A DNA stretch of 59,545 bases from Paramecium sonneborni. Lineage: Eukaryota > Ciliophora > Oligohymenophorea > Peniculida > Parameciidae. Below the pieces are notes generated by a model. That model ran no database searches. It had not been told where the DNA came from and saw only the letters and a list, made by a program, of their open reading frames with translations. Positions 28,583-41,059 of this stretch are shown piece after piece (the first letter of the stretch is position 1; each line of letters begins with the position of its first letter). The stretch is taken from the NCBI GenBank assembly GCA_905182985.1, contig CAJJDN010000071.1:296006-355550 (forward strand), written 5' to 3'. Position numbers and translations under genes: made by a program.

Positions 28583-29137
28583 ATGAATTTTAACAGATAA
28601 GATAACCTTAATAAAAAAAACCCCATATTATATCGTCCAAATAGATTATATTCAATTTAAGATAGGCATAAAACTGAAGATCTTAAAATTTTAGTAGAAT
28701 TATCATGTAGAAAAAATTCTATCCAAGATCAGCCTTCAACTTTTAAATAAACAAATTCATAAAGAGTCTAAATATAAAAATATAGAAATCTTTATTTATA
28801 TGATAAAAAGCTATTCAAAAATAGAAGAGAATCAAAATCTTCCAAAGAAAATTGTCATGAACATAAAGAATCTAAATTCTCAATCAAGCCATAAAAACCA
28901 ACAACTCATTTGCCTTAAGATGAAGAAATGATAATATTTAAACTCAAACTTATGAAATCAGAATTTATTAAAAATAAGATTCCAGACATCCAAAAAGAAG
29001 TAAAGGTAAATTAATTAAGGAATATAAGAAAAGTTTCTAATATAAATATTGAGCCTATAAAATTCAATAAATTAATTGTTTTACCTTCAGTTAGAGGATG
29101 GGATAATAACAACTAAAGTTCTTACAGATCTAATTGA
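28583..29137 (+). CDS. Hypothetical basic protein
   Basis: ATG at 28583 (MNFNRQDNLNKKNPILYRPN), uninterrupted to TGA at 29135-29137, 184 residues. Strongly basic and polar (YDKKLFKNRRESKSSKEN) with an ordered-looking C-terminus MIIFKLKLMKSEFIKNKIPD and a final VLPSVRGWDNNNQSSYRSN. No family recognised. Downstream to 29401 only AT-rich intergenic DNA is seen. Confidence 0.5.
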
Positions 29138-29401
29138 TGATGTTTTTTTATACTTTTGTTTCGAATAGATAAATTTATTATACATTAATCATTTAAGGTA
29201 TTTTTAAATTTTATTTATGTTTATTGAGTATTAATAATTTACTTAGTTATTAATTTATCTGTTGATAATCTAAAATATAATGTTATTAAAAAAATATAAA
29301 ATTCGCTTATATTCTAAATAGTATAAATTATTAGATGGTTATAAGATAAATATATTTAATAATAATATCCTATGATTAATTAGATATAAATATATATATA
29401 A

Positions 29402-30360
29402 TCATAATCTCTAACCATTTTTCCATTAAAATATTATAATTTGATTATTTTGAGTTATTATTTTTGCTTCCTCATTTAATTTACCATTTAACCAATAACC
29501 TTCATATTTATTTCCATTTTCTATCTGGCCATATATTTATATTCCATTTCTATGCATCAAATAATTTTCCCAATATCCTTCATAATATCTTATATCTGAA
29601 CATGTATATTTACCAAATCCATTAATTTTATTATTTTCCCATAATCCATCATATATACTACTATCAGCTTCATTCCATTATAATATTATCCTTCATATTT
29701 ATACCATCTATGCATATTTCACAACCATTTCCATGATAAAGATCTTAATCCCAATCTCCTTCATATCTAGATCATATAAACTCCATATCCTTTAGCTTTA
29801 TCTTCCTTCCAAAATCCCTCATAAATATCATCATTAATATGATAGAATATATCATAACCATTAACTTAATTTTTTTTCACTCTCCAATATAAAGAGCACC
29901 ATCTTTCCAAATTTATTCACCAAAATCATCTCTAACTTCTCATAACTATAATCAGATTTTTATTATTTTTATAATATGTTATGATCTTTTCAGTTACCCA
30001 ATAACCCTATCTTCATCATATAGTAAATTACTATCCGACTTTTTCTCTTCTGTAACCTATTCTTATAACAAATAACTTAGTTCGAATTTCTAATTAGTAT
30101 TTTACAATGAATTATACTCTTTATAACACTTAATACTTTAAAAGTAACCCTAAACACCATTTCTTTGTGAAAATTTCTAAGATTTATATTAATCAATTAT
30201 TAATTGATTAATATATTGTTTCAGTATTATGTCTTCTTTAATTCAACAGTTTTCTTTCGCTAATTAATTATTTTCTTATATCATATGATCTCTCATTCTT
30301 TATTATCTATATTTAAGTTGATTCTTCTTTTGCTTAAAAACATTTACATTTATTTCTCAT
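29402..30360 (-). pseudogene. MORN-repeat protein gene, frame-disrupted (copy 1)
   Basis: MORN repeats bind membranes or scaffold cytoskeletal structures. ATG at 30360 (MRNKCKCFQAKEEST), TGA at 29402-29404. At least five MORN units are readable but in alternating frames: IWKDGALYIGE, NDDIYEGFWKEDKAKGYGVY, RYEGDWDQDLYHGNG, YDGLWENNKINGFGKYTCSD, YYEGYWENYLMHRNG, KYEGYWLNGKLNEE. At least four one-base shifts are needed, near 30275, 29950, 29875 and 29770, several in A or T runs. Either a decayed gene or poor consensus sequence; the surrounding N-flanked duplications favour the latter. Confidence 0.6.
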
Positions 30361-30936
30361 TATTTTATTTATTACAATCATTAATACTTCTAAAACACTT
30401 TCCTACTTATTAGTTATATTTTACAATTTGTTATTAATTATCTTCATTATCTCTAAATCATATAATTCACATCATGTAAATAATATCATAATTTAGTTTT
30501 TAAAATTGACATTATTTTAAAGGTTTAAAATGGTAATCACATTTATATTCATTATTATAATATAATATAAAAATCAATTTATTTTTCATTCCAAATTATT
30601 TTAATGAAAATATGTTATCCATCTAGTTCACAATCAATTATCTTATCCTTTTCATTTGAATCTTAATTAGATTGATTAAATTCTATCTAAAAATAGATTA
30701 ATAAGAATTTTTAAGAATCCTTATTAAGTTTTTCACTAAAAAATGAGCGAAATTTATAGAATCAAAAATATTAATAATTATATTATACAATCTAAATGGA
30801 TTCATTAGAATCAACTGTGAAAATAATACCTCTTACTAGAAGAAAAGAAAAAGTTATAAAAGGAAACACTAAAATTTTAAGTTCTAGAATAAATTTTGAA
30901 GATCCAACACCATTATTATAAACAAGAACTCTACTN

Positions 30937-31736
30937 ATAATTTTCCCAATATCCTTCATAATATCTTATATCTGAACATGTATATTTACCAAATCCATTA
31001 ATTTTATTATTTTCCCATAATCCATCATATATACTACTATCAGCTTCATTCCATTATAATATTATCCTTCATATTTATACCATCTATGCATATTTCACAA
31101 CCATTTCCATGATAAAGATCTTAATCCCAATCTCCTTCATATCTAGATCATATAAACTCCATATCCTTTAGCTTTATCTTCCTTCCAAAATCCCTCATAA
31201 ATATCATCATTAATATGATAGAATATATCATAACCATTAACTTAATTTTTTTTCACTCTCCAATATAAAGAGCACCATCTTTCCAAATTTATTCACCAAA
31301 ATCATCTCTAACTTCTCATAACTATAATCAGATTTTTATTATTTTTATAATATGTTATGATCTTTTCAGTTACCCAATAACCCTATCTTCATCATATAGT
31401 AAATTACTATCCGACTTTTTCTCTTCTGTAACCTATTCTTATAACAAATAACTTAGTTCGAATTTCTAATTAGTATTTTACAATGAATTATACTCTTTAT
31501 AACACTTAATACTTTAAAAGTAACCCTAAACACCATTTCTTTGTGAAAATTTCTAAGATTTATATTAATCAATTATTAATTGATTAATATATTGTTTCAG
31601 TATTATGTCTTCTTTAATTCAACAGTTTTCTTTCGCTAATTAATTATTTTCTTATATCATATGATCTCTCATTCTTTATTATCTATATTTAAGTTGATTC
31701 TTCTTTTGCTTAAAAACATTTACATTTATTTCTCAT
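30937..31736 (-). pseudogene. MORN gene, duplicate copy 2 (3'-truncated)
   Basis: Repeat of the MORN-gene segment beginning at the start equivalent to 30360 and cut at the N at 30936, so the last two repeat units are missing. Identical to copy 1 where they overlap; probably an assembly duplicate. Confidence 0.5.
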
Positions 31737-32312
31737 TATTTTATTTATTACAATCATTAATACTTCTAAAACACTTTCCTACTTATTAGTTATATTTTAC
31801 AATTTGTTATTAATTATCTTCATTATCTCTAAATCATATAATTCACATCATGTAAATAATATCATAATTTAGTTTTTAAAATTGACATTATTTTAAAGGT
31901 TTAAAATGGTAATCACATTTATATTCATTATTATAATATAATATAAAAATCAATTTATTTTTCATTCCAAATTATTTTAATGAAAATATGTTATCCATCT
32001 AGTTCACAATCAATTATCTTATCCTTTTCATTTGAATCTTAATTAGATTGATTAAATTCTATCTAAAAATAGATTAATAAGAATTTTTAAGAATCCTTAT
32101 TAAGTTTTTCACTAAAAAATGAGCGAAATTTATAGAATCAAAAATATTAATAATTATATTATACAATCTAAATGGATTCATTAGAATCAACTGTGAAAAT
32201 AATACCTCTTACTAGAAGAAAAGAAAAAGTTATAAAAGGAAACACTAAAATTTTAAGTTCTAGAATAAATTTTGAAGATCCAACACCATTATTATAAACA
32301 AGAACTCTACTN

Positions 32313-32896
32313 TAAACTCCATATCCTTTAGCTTTATCTTCCTTCCAAAATCCCTCATAAATATCATCATTAATATGATAGAATATATCATAACCATTAA
32401 CTTAATTTTTTTTCACTCTCCAATATAAAGAGCACCATCTTTCCAAATTTATTCACCAAAATCATCTCTAACTTCTCATAACTATAATCAGATTTTTATT
32501 ATTTTTATAATATGTTATGATCTTTTCAGTTACCCAATAACCCTATCTTCATCATATAGTAAATTACTATCCGACTTTTTCTCTTCTGTAACCTATTCTT
32601 ATAACAAATAACTTAGTTCGAATTTCTAATTAGTATTTTACAATGAATTATACTCTTTATAACACTTAATACTTTAAAAGTAACCCTAAACACCATTTCT
32701 TTGTGAAAATTTCTAAGATTTATATTAATCAATTATTAATTGATTAATATATTGTTTCAGTATTATGTCTTCTTTAATTCAACAGTTTTCTTTCGCTAAT
32801 TAATTATTTTCTTATATCATATGATCTCTCATTCTTTATTATCTATATTTAAGTTGATTCTTCTTTTGCTTAAAAACATTTACATTTATTTCTCAT
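32313..32896 (-). pseudogene. MORN gene, duplicate copy 3 (3'-truncated)
   Basis: Third copy of the 5' part of the MORN gene, cut by the N at 32312 within the third repeat unit. No differences from copies 1 and 2 were noticed; probably an assembly duplicate. Confidence 0.5.
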
Positions 32897-33331
32897 TATT
32901 TTATTTATTACAATCATTAATACTTCTAAAACACTTTCCTACTTATTAGTTATATTTTACAATTTGTTATTAATTATCTTCATTATCTCTAAATCATATA
33001 ATTCACATCATGTAAATAATATCATAATTTAGTTTTTAAAATTGACATTATTTTAAAGGTTTAAAATGGTAATCACATTTATATTCATTATTATAATATA
33101 ATATAAAAATCAATTTATTTTTCATTCCAAATTATTTTAATGAAAATATGTTATCCATCTAGTTCACAATCAATTATCTTATCCTTTTCATTTGAATCTT
33201 AATTAGATTGATTAAATTCTATCTAAAAATAGATTAATAAGAATTTTTAAGAATCCTTATTAAGTTTTTCACTAAAAAATGAGCGAAATTTATAGAATCA
33301 AAAATATTAATAATTATATTATACAATCTAA

Positions 33332-33529
33332 ATGGATTCATTAGAATCAACTGTGAAAATAATACCTCTTACTAGAAGAAAAGAAAAAGTTATAAAAGGA
33401 AACACTAAAATTTTAAGTTCTAGAATAAATTTTGAAGATCCAACACCATTATTATAAACAAGAACTCTACTAGCAAATATTATTATGGGAAATCAAAACT
33501 CATAATCCAATGTTTGGCCTAAACAGTGA
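33332..33529 (+). CDS. Hypothetical small basic protein
   Basis: ATG at 33332 (MDSLESTVKIIPLTRRKEKV) to TGA at 33527-33529, 65 residues. After the TGA the same frame stays open and protein-like (GKQGFINFDLLPLYY) to about 33622, so the TGA may be an error or part of a missed intron. Truncated repeats of its 5' part lie at 30796-30935 and 32172-32311 within the duplicated segments. It is divergent from the MORN gene, about 430 bases away. Confidence 0.4.
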
Positions 33530-33890
33530 GGAAAGCAAGGATTTATCAATTTTGATTTATTACCTCTATATTATTAAAATTAGAGCTAGATTTTATTTAT
33601 TAATTTTTGTTCTTCTTTAGAATGAAGCATCATACTATCTTTATATGACTCTGATTTCTATTCAATATTTCTCAATTTGTTTTTAAATAAAAAAATTATT
33701 TATTATCAAAAAATCAGCTTTTATAATTGAATTTTTAAATAGAACTTGATTTATGTAATTAATTAATTTTTTTATCTATTAATAATTATCAATACCATTG
33801 TACTATAATTTAAGTTAAATAATGTACTACAAAAAAATATCCATTTTTAATTTAATTATGAAGAGTATATGATAATATTAATATTTTAAT
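33530..33890. other. Intergenic / possible 3' extension
   Basis: The first 90 bases may extend the preceding small gene. The rest, to the helicase start, is AT-rich with no recognised gene and should hold the helicase promoter. Confidence 0.3.
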
Positions 33891-36444
33891 ATGTAGAATG
33901 AATTCTTGGAGTATTCAAAACCTATTAATGTACTTACAAATGAAGCTTTTTAAAGGGCTAGATATTCAAACTAACTAAAGAATTTGTCTGGATATTAAAA
34001 ATTTTAATCTATATCTGAATATCAAAATCTTTTATTTCCACTTCTTTAGAATGAAACTTATTGTTCATTAAAAAGGGAAGAAAGTAGATTTCTTAATTGC
34101 TTGAAAAATCGTGATTCATTTCCTTTAGTTTTTGAAATAATTCTCAATGATGAGATGGATCCTAGTAGAGAATAAGGAATAAAATTTGATATTTTGAAAG
34201 AATATGAATAAATGAAGAATGAATCAGCTTCTTAAGATGAATTATGGAAATATACTCATTTTGCTCAATATTTACTTTTTAAACAAAGTTCATAATATTT
34301 TGGAGTAATCTACACTAAAAAACCAGATAGAGTAGATTAATACTTTTCATCTTTAGCTATTTTCGTTTACAAAGAAAAACAAGAAGAAAAATCATTTATT
34401 TTGCCATTTACTAAAGAGGCCACTACAATGTTAAAATTTGAAAATATTTTTACTACTCATGAAAAATTGATAGAATATCAAAAGAAAATAATATAATATG
34501 AAGAAACTCTTAAATACAAATCCTATAGAAATCAGAGAATTTGGGATCAATAATTAATTGTTTATTTTCAACCTATATGTCCATTAAGTGCTTATTTAAA
34601 TGAAAAGGAAACTATTTTTTAATTATCTAACTGTCCATTTTGGAAGTTAATACTTAATCCTTGTTAGATGGAAAATAAATGTGATAGCACAATATTTAGT
34701 ATTTAAGCAAGATAAGAATAATAAAAATATTTCAATAACAATGTATATAGATAGTATTTTAATGAGAATTAATTAGATGCAATTAGAGAAGCCTTAGATT
34801 TTACTCAAAAAGTAAATAGATATTGATTATAATAATAGATTACAATAGTTAAAGGACCTCCTGGAACAGGTAAAACATAAACTACTATTGGTATTATAGC
34901 TATAATGTCGGAATTATTAATTAAATCTAAAGAAAATCCTTAAGGAGCAATATTATTATTAGCAAAATCAAATAGTGTTGTTAATGATTTAGTTAGAAAG
35001 ATTCATAACAATATTGAAAATAAAAATTCAATTATTTTCTGTTTTGATTATAAACCTGATTATTTAAAGGTTGTTAGATTTGGCAGACCAGAAAAATGTG
35101 ATTCAGATATTTATAGAATGAGTTTAGAAATAAGATCATAAAACCATTTTTTTTAACACAAATTTAAGAATTTAGTAAGAGAATATGAAGCTAAATATAT
35201 TACTTCATAAATAAAATCTAAATTAAAAAAGAAAAGTCTAGAGGAATTTAGGGAATATTTATAACTTACTGAGCAATAATATACTCTTATTTCTTTATTA
35301 AGCTATATTGAAGATTTGAATTTTAAAACAAAAAATAAAAATATATTAGATGCTTATGGAGATTTATATTGTTCATTATCCTAATTACTAAAGCATAATA
35401 AGAAGTAATATACAGATATTGAATAAGACTACTTAAGTTAAGTATAAAAAAAAGTTAATAATTTAGTGTCATGTAATAGTCTCCACTCTAAATAGTTGTT
35501 CTAAGGAATGTTTGGAAAAATTCTTTGAAACTGTAAAACTTAGAATGTGCATAATAGATGAAGCTCCAACTGCTTTAGAACCATCTTTATTAATACCATT
35601 TGTTAAATATAAATCAATTGAGAAAGTTGTTTTATTAGGAGATACTAGATAATTAAATCCAATTGTTATATCTTCTGAATCCAACAATTATAATTTTAAT
35701 AGATCTTTATTTTAAAGATTAGCTAAAGGATTGAAATAGAATTCTTATAAACTTACATTCTAGTATAGATAAATGCCTAATCTTGCTGAAATTACATCAG
35801 CATTGTTTTATAAAAATAAATTGATAAATGGAATCGAAAATATGTAATTTCCACCTTGGATTAAATAAAAAATCTCAGATGACCGAAATAGACTTTTTTT
35901 TAGTGCACCTTCATAAAGTGAAAGTTGTGAAGAAACAAGTAAAAAAAATGATATAGAATGTTAAGCTATAATATTATTAGTTTAATATTTATTAAATGAA
36001 TTAACTTTAACAAATCATCAAAAACCAATAACTATTATAAGTGCTTATAGAGCATAAACAGAAAACATACACTAAAGTTTAAAAACAAAGACTTTTAAGA
36101 TGAAAAAGTCTGAATAGGAATATAGAACTGAAAAATTAATAGATTATGTTGAATTAGACACTGTTGATTCATTTTAAGGAAAAGAGAATGACATAATAAT
36201 TTTATCACTTGTACGATCTAACAATCAATAAGGGTTTCTTAAAGATAAAAAAAGAACAAATGTAGCATTATCTAGAGCTAGATTTTGTTAATATATATTT
36301 GGAACTCGTTATACTATGAAATTAGATTTGAAGAATTGGAATAAAGTAATGAAATTGTTTGAAAAAAATAATGAAATTATCAAATATAATGAAGAATCAC
36401 TTAATAATCCTAACTTTTTTAAGGAAGAGTTAAAAAAGGATTGA
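33891..36444 (+). CDS. Senataxin/UPF1-like SF1 helicase
   Basis: About 833 residues. ATG at 33891 (MQNEFLEYSKPINVLTNE), TGA at 36442-36444, introns 34812-34838 and 35442-35466. A family-specific N-terminal half (about 300 residues) precedes the helicase core. Motif [12 protein letters not shown]; the region CHVIVSTLNSCSKE equals the DV-ATL motif; motif II CIIDEAPTALEP; motif III LLGDTRQLNPIV; motif IV FQYRQMPNLAEI; motif V DTVDSFQGKENDIIILSLVR; motif VI RTNVALSRARFCQYIFG. Order and wording fit the UPF1/SETX/Sen1 clade, which unwinds RNA-DNA hybrids or remodels RNPs. Motif II has DEAP where most members have DEAA or DEAS. No CH zinc domain or RING is present, so UPF1 itself is unlikely. Confidence 0.9.
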
Positions 36445-36586
36445 ATGAATCTATTTAGAATAATTTAAATAGTTTAATTAAATATATTTAATTCAGTATA
36501 AACATTAGAGTGATTCCTAAGTTTAAATAAAAATATTATATAATTTAAATGTTAACAAATATAAAATACAGAGTTGTCAATTGAAA

Positions 36587-36954
36587 TCAAAATCTATCAT
36601 TTTCTATATGCATTTTTGAAGAGTTTCTACTTAATAATTGTCTTTCCATCATATTTATAACAGTATGACGAACATTATCACTTTGAAATCTTTATCTTTT
36701 TTTAATGTGTTTTCCCACTAATGGAATTTATAATCCTTCTAATCTTTCATCTTCAGGTATAATTGTTAATGGCATCTTTTTAAAGCATTTTGGTGTTTCA
36801 TATGTTAATTATAGTTCTGGTATTAAAATTGAAGAATCTTTTAATGGTCTAAATTATAGTAAATATATAATTACTTTATTAGAGGTGCCTTAAGGATAAT
36901 ATTTGTGTTATCCATATCATCATATGAATGAAATCTTTTTCTTTGATCACTCAT
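36587..36954 (-). CDS. Hypothetical 113-residue protein
   Basis: ATG at 36954 (MSDQRKRFHSYDDMDNTN), one 26-nt intron with GTA...TAG ends (about 36833-36858), TGA at 36587-36589. Spliced, it reads SILIPELQLTYETPKCFKKM, ERLEGLQIPLVGKHIKKRQR, HTVINMMERQLLSRNSSK. Unspliced, the frame decays at once, so the intron is well supported. No domain recognised. Confidence 0.55.
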
Positions 36955-37272
36955 TATATTTTTGAAAATAAATAATTAATATGTTCACCTCAATTGTTTT
37001 CGACTTAAAAACTCAGTTATTAAATATTTTCCTTGTTAAATTCAACCAGAATTATCTAGAACTTGTATTTTGATTATATTTTATTTTTGCCAATAATTTT
37101 AATTTATATATATAGAATTAAGTATGAATAAGAATTATAATGTAGAGGATAGAAGTACATATATATATATATATAAATATATTTACATAGCTATATAAAA
37201 ATTTAGAAGAATAAAATTTTAGAAATGATGTAAATATATATAATATATATATAATTTACTATAAAATTTGAA

Positions 37273-38041
37273 ATGAGTGTGCCATATCAGTAAACAGGGA
37301 ATTAGTTAGATTATTAAGAGATAAAATAAACAAAGGCTGATTTAAAAGCAGAAGTACACTTTATAGGATAGATTGTGGGTGGATTAGATTTTCAAACAGA
37401 TGATGGATTATTTTGTGAATTAGCAATAGATTGTGGAGATGGATGGGATTTATTATAGCCAGGAAATAATAAAGGTATTTAAACTTAAACGAGTTATGCA
37501 AATGTATAAAAAAATATTAAATAATAATTTATAGCCTGGATAACTATTTTCATGGTGTCATCCATTTGATTTACATTTTTCAGTATCAAATATAATAGGA
37601 TGGCCTAAAGCTTTATTAAAAGTTTGGAGATTAGATTCATCAAATAAAATAGATGCATGTAGTTATGGTACAACAATATTCCCGAGAAGTTCTGGATATC
37701 ATTAAATGACATGGTAATTATTATATAAGTAATAATTATTTAGTGAAACATGGACACCAACTGGAGAAAATTTAGATCTTGAAATAAGAAAACCAAATGA
37801 AGATTTAGCTACCAATACAGATTAATTCTCTAAATTTGATAGATCATTAGATTGGAGATTTTAAGCACTATCATTTTACATGGAAAATCCACCAAGATTA
37901 ACAACATTAGCTCCATTAACAACAGATAAAGGAGATTTTGCAAGAAGAAAAATTTTAAATAGTATTTCAAATGGAAAAGTAATTATCGAAGTTGAAGTCA
38001 TCTTAAAAAATTTTAAAAGACTTAGTTTTTCAGGATAATGA
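37273..38041 (+). CDS. B9-domain ciliary protein, B9D2-like
   Basis: B9D2 is part of the MKS module at the ciliary transition zone, which gates entry to the cilium. ATG at 37273, one 31-nt intron (37504-37534), TGA at 38039-38041, about 245 residues. The B9 domain is clear: AEVHFIGQIVGGLDF, LFCELAIDCGDGWDLL, GIQTQTSYANPG, FSWCHPFDLHFSVSNIIGWP, ALLKVWRLDS, YGTTIFPRSSGYHQM. AEVHFIGQI at the start and the WxHPxDLHF strand are B9D2 signatures, distinguishing it from B9D1. It is longer than animal B9D2 (about 175) because of an insertion after the domain (FSETWTPTGENLDLEIRK). Expected at basal bodies, abundant in ciliates. Confidence 0.88.
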
Positions 38042-39144
38042 ATTTTATTATATTTATTATTTATTTTATGACTGCTTAATCAACTCAACTTTTTTTATTC
38101 TGGTATAAACATTTCAATAATCATATAGAAGTAAGTTAGTTAGAATAAGTTTAATGATGCTTTTTCTCAGTTTTTATTATACTATGGATCAAAATTATTT
38201 TGAATGAAGAATTATTATTATTCATAAAAGAAATTTTAGATTATTCATTACAGATATATCATTAAAATAGGAGATTATATAATATTTTATGAATTCTATC
38301 ATTGTATTACTAATAGTAAAAAATACAATCTAAAAGTTAAGTATTATTCAAACATCAATGTATTTTGTAGAATTTTTTAAATTCTTAAAAAAACCAAGGT
38401 TTTATTTGATTTCCAGGTTAATTTAGAGATATTTAAATAACTAAGAATTGTTTACTATTGGAAATATATTAAATTGATTATTAAAAATTTTGAATGATTT
38501 TAAAGGGTAATCCTATATTTATTAAGTTAAAATGAACATCTGATAAACTATATTCTTAATCAAAGATAATTTAATACTTGTTAAATAATAAATTATTTTA
38601 GATGCAATTATGGTTATTAAGCTTAATTAAGAAACTTTACTCTAAATTAAATACAATTAACAAATTACTAAATTATTAAATAAAATTTCTACTTTTTAAG
38701 AGAAGTCTCATAAATACTTTACACTTCTCTTCTTAATAATTAAATTAATAAAAATCAATTTAAGATCACAGGATGTATAACTTATTAAAATTATTGAATT
38801 TATTGGAGTAAAAGGAAAAGTATTTAAACTTAATTGTAGTTAAGAATATTATAAGGATGTATTTTATAGTAATTCAAGATCTTAGTTTATAAAAAGAGCA
38901 TTATATTATTAAATTTTAAAATAATTAATAGTTAATCTAACTGAAAAAATCAAATCATTGAAATCAATACATTTGTTTTATTAGCTAATAAAAATTAATA
39001 TGATTGATACATACCAAGCAAATATCAGAATGCATATATATTCTATTTGGACCAATTCTATTCTAAATTCATTATTTTAGCTGAATATTTTATATCTTTT
39101 TTTACATATTAATAAATATATATATATATAATTAAAAAAACAAA
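38042..39144 (+). other. Unresolved possible gene
   Basis: Long TGA-free plus frames overlap here. One, from ATG near 38608 (MVIKLNQETLLQIKYNQQ), reads IIEFIGVKGKVFKLNCSQ and RALYYQILKQLIVNLTEKI until it runs into the next gene. Another reads NNQINKNQFKITGCITYQNY. A short ORF begins MTAQSTQLFLFWYKHFNN at 38068. No single convincing gene emerges, so this may be a frame-damaged gene or noise. Confidence 0.3.
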
Positions 39145-39417
39145 ATGGATTCATAAATACTTGTAGAGCAAAGTTGCCAAAGACAAACTAGGAAAAATCA
39201 TACTTTTGGACCTTGTGCAAGCTTAGGATAATTAACAGCTAAAGAATTATATGATGAATCTAAAAAGAACTTGACTGTTTCTTTCAAATAAAAAGATGAT
39301 GTTATTATTGTCGAAAATTGGAAGAAATATAACGTTGATGTTAGCAATCCTAATTTTCAAATTTAATATAATCATAAATCAAATACTGGATGTTGGAATA
39401 TCTGTGTTACTTTTTGA
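39145..39417 (+). CDS. Hypothetical 90-residue protein
   Basis: ATG at 39145 (MDSQILVEQSCQRQTRKN), no intron, TGA at 39415-39417. Balanced composition: FGPCASLGQLTAKELYDESK, NLTVSFKQKDDVIIVENW, SNTGCWNICVTF. Five Cys residues are present. The codon use with C-ending codons is a little richer than surrounding DNA. No family recognised. Confidence 0.55.
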
Positions 39418-39714
39418 TTAAATTATATTATTTCTAAATATCTGTTTTTTATATAATATCATTTTTATAAACTGTCCAGAGTTTAAGAATTCTTAAAATT
39501 TAAGATCGATTTTAAGTAAGATTAAAAATGTATTCCAATCAAAATTTAGTTCATATTCAATATTCTTAGTGTGGATTAAATTTATTGTTATATGATTATA
39601 ATCATTTAAATTATAAATTATAATGGAATTAATTTTTATTATATCAAAAACTAGTCGCCAGAATAAAGTATAAAGTTCTTTTTTATTCATTGTTATAAGA
39701 ATTGTTAAATTCAT
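39379..39714 (-). CDS. Possible small hypothetical protein
   Basis: Minus frame with ATG at 39714 (MNLTILITMNKKELYTLFWR) and TGA at 39379-39381, about 112 residues. The first 73 contain no TAA or TAG at all, unusual here and mildly favouring coding. Its 3' end overlaps the convergent 39145-39417 gene by about 39 bases, which argues against the full length. Composition is I/L/N-rich. Unknown function. Confidence 0.35.
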
Positions 39715-39762
39715 TAGAAATGTATGATATATAATTTTTAATTAAAAATAAGCTAATAATAT

Positions 39763-41059
39763 TCAATTTTAATAATTTGATTTATATCTTGATATAGTAC
39801 TAGCAGTCTATTTGCATGAATTTCTAGTCATATAATCTAAAATTGCATCATTAATTGATCCTGTAACTTTTGGTGGAATGAACAATAGTGGGTCCTTCTA
39901 ATTGATTGTACTATACATTTTACTATTGTTTTCTTCTATTGTTGAATATGCCATTTTCAAAGGTTAATTCTCATAACAACTATTATAATTATCTTTTAAA
40001 TTAGTTGTTATTTAGATTTAAGAAAACTTTTTCTCAAATTAGCTACCTATCTATTCTAATTCTTAAATTAATTCTTCACTAATATTTGAAAACAATTTGC
40101 CTTATTATTTTGATTCATCCTTTGTTATTATTTATTATCTATTACAAATAATCACATTCTATTCACTAGCAACAAAGTATAAGAGAGCATTTTTTGAATC
40201 ATTTTCAGCAGGAGTTATATAAATTGTGCAATCCTATTTAACTTTTTAACTATAACTAAAAATAGGATAATAAGTTTTTGCATAAATGGATTAAATAATC
40301 AAATTACCATATATTTCTTCTATGAAGGAAGAATTATAATATTGTAAAGCTCCTGACCAAATATCTATTTATTCTGAATCCACAGATAATGGAGAAAATG
40401 ATAATTCATCTACATTACAAATCATTCCAATTGGATAATTTTTCATTTGTTAAATTATAGTTTTGCAATTTTCATAATTGATAGTAATTAATTTATTTGT
40501 TAAATTTGGAAGCTCTATTTCCCTCTATTATTGCATAGCTACTGGCTTCATGATAGTAAAGAAACCTTTTTCTGAATACGCTCCTACTATAAAATGTAAC
40601 AATATTTATTTAAAATCAAAATTTTTTTCAATTATTAAATAAGTGAAAGAAAATTTTAAAATCTTTATATGTGATTTTGCTAAAGGTTTTAATGCTTTAT
40701 AAACAATATCAATTGGAATTTAACAGCAAACATAGTTTAATTAAGAATTTAATAAACATACATCTTATTACATTTTTATGTTTAGACAACTAGTTTCTAC
40801 AAATTTTAAATGATTTTCTCTAATTTATGATTAAAATTCATCAAAGAAATCATTATTTATTTAAGCAAAGCTAGCAGGCTTGTCTGACTTATTGAATTCA
40901 TTAAATTTATGATTCTCCGGTATTTCTGAAAATTGTATTTCTTTTATTTAAAATCAGTTAAATACTTTCATCATCACATATAATAGTAGGGTAAGAGAAG
41001 ATTTTGAGTATTTGCAAAAATTAATTTATTTTGAGTTTTCCCTCTAAAGTGAAATTCAT
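39763..41059 (-). CDS. Possible Rad9-like 9-1-1 clamp subunit
   Basis: TGA at 39763-39765. One 25-nt intron ending AAG sits near 40945-40969. The preferred start is ATG 41059 (MNFTLEGKLKINQFLQIL), though the frame remains open upstream to an ATG at 41200. The pattern resembles PCNA-like Rad9: strand-helix start, IQFSEIP, FNKSDKPASFAQINNDFFDEF as the S-x-x-F...FF element, then YVCCQIPIDIVYKALKPLAK starting a second PCNA half, NCKTIIQQMKNYPIGMICNV and DELSFSPLSV. A Ser/Gln-rich acidic tail follows, as in Rad9. The fit is to the family pattern only, so a ciliate-specific protein remains possible. Confidence 0.4.

Larger units (their letters stand above)
29561..33471. repeat. Threefold direct repeat around two single Ns
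   Basis: Segment 29561-30935 recurs at 30937-32311 (offset 1,376, after an N at 30936). The part 29777-30935 recurs again at 32313-33471 (offset 2,536, after an N at 32312). The copies look identical, including the frame breaks of the MORN gene. Lone Ns at the exact junctions point to unmerged contig overlaps, so the true locus is probably present once. Confidence 0.9.

Noticed and set aside
35469..35687. Minus-strand 72-codon ORF in the standard code
   Set aside because: Antisense to conserved helicase motifs II and III on the plus strand.
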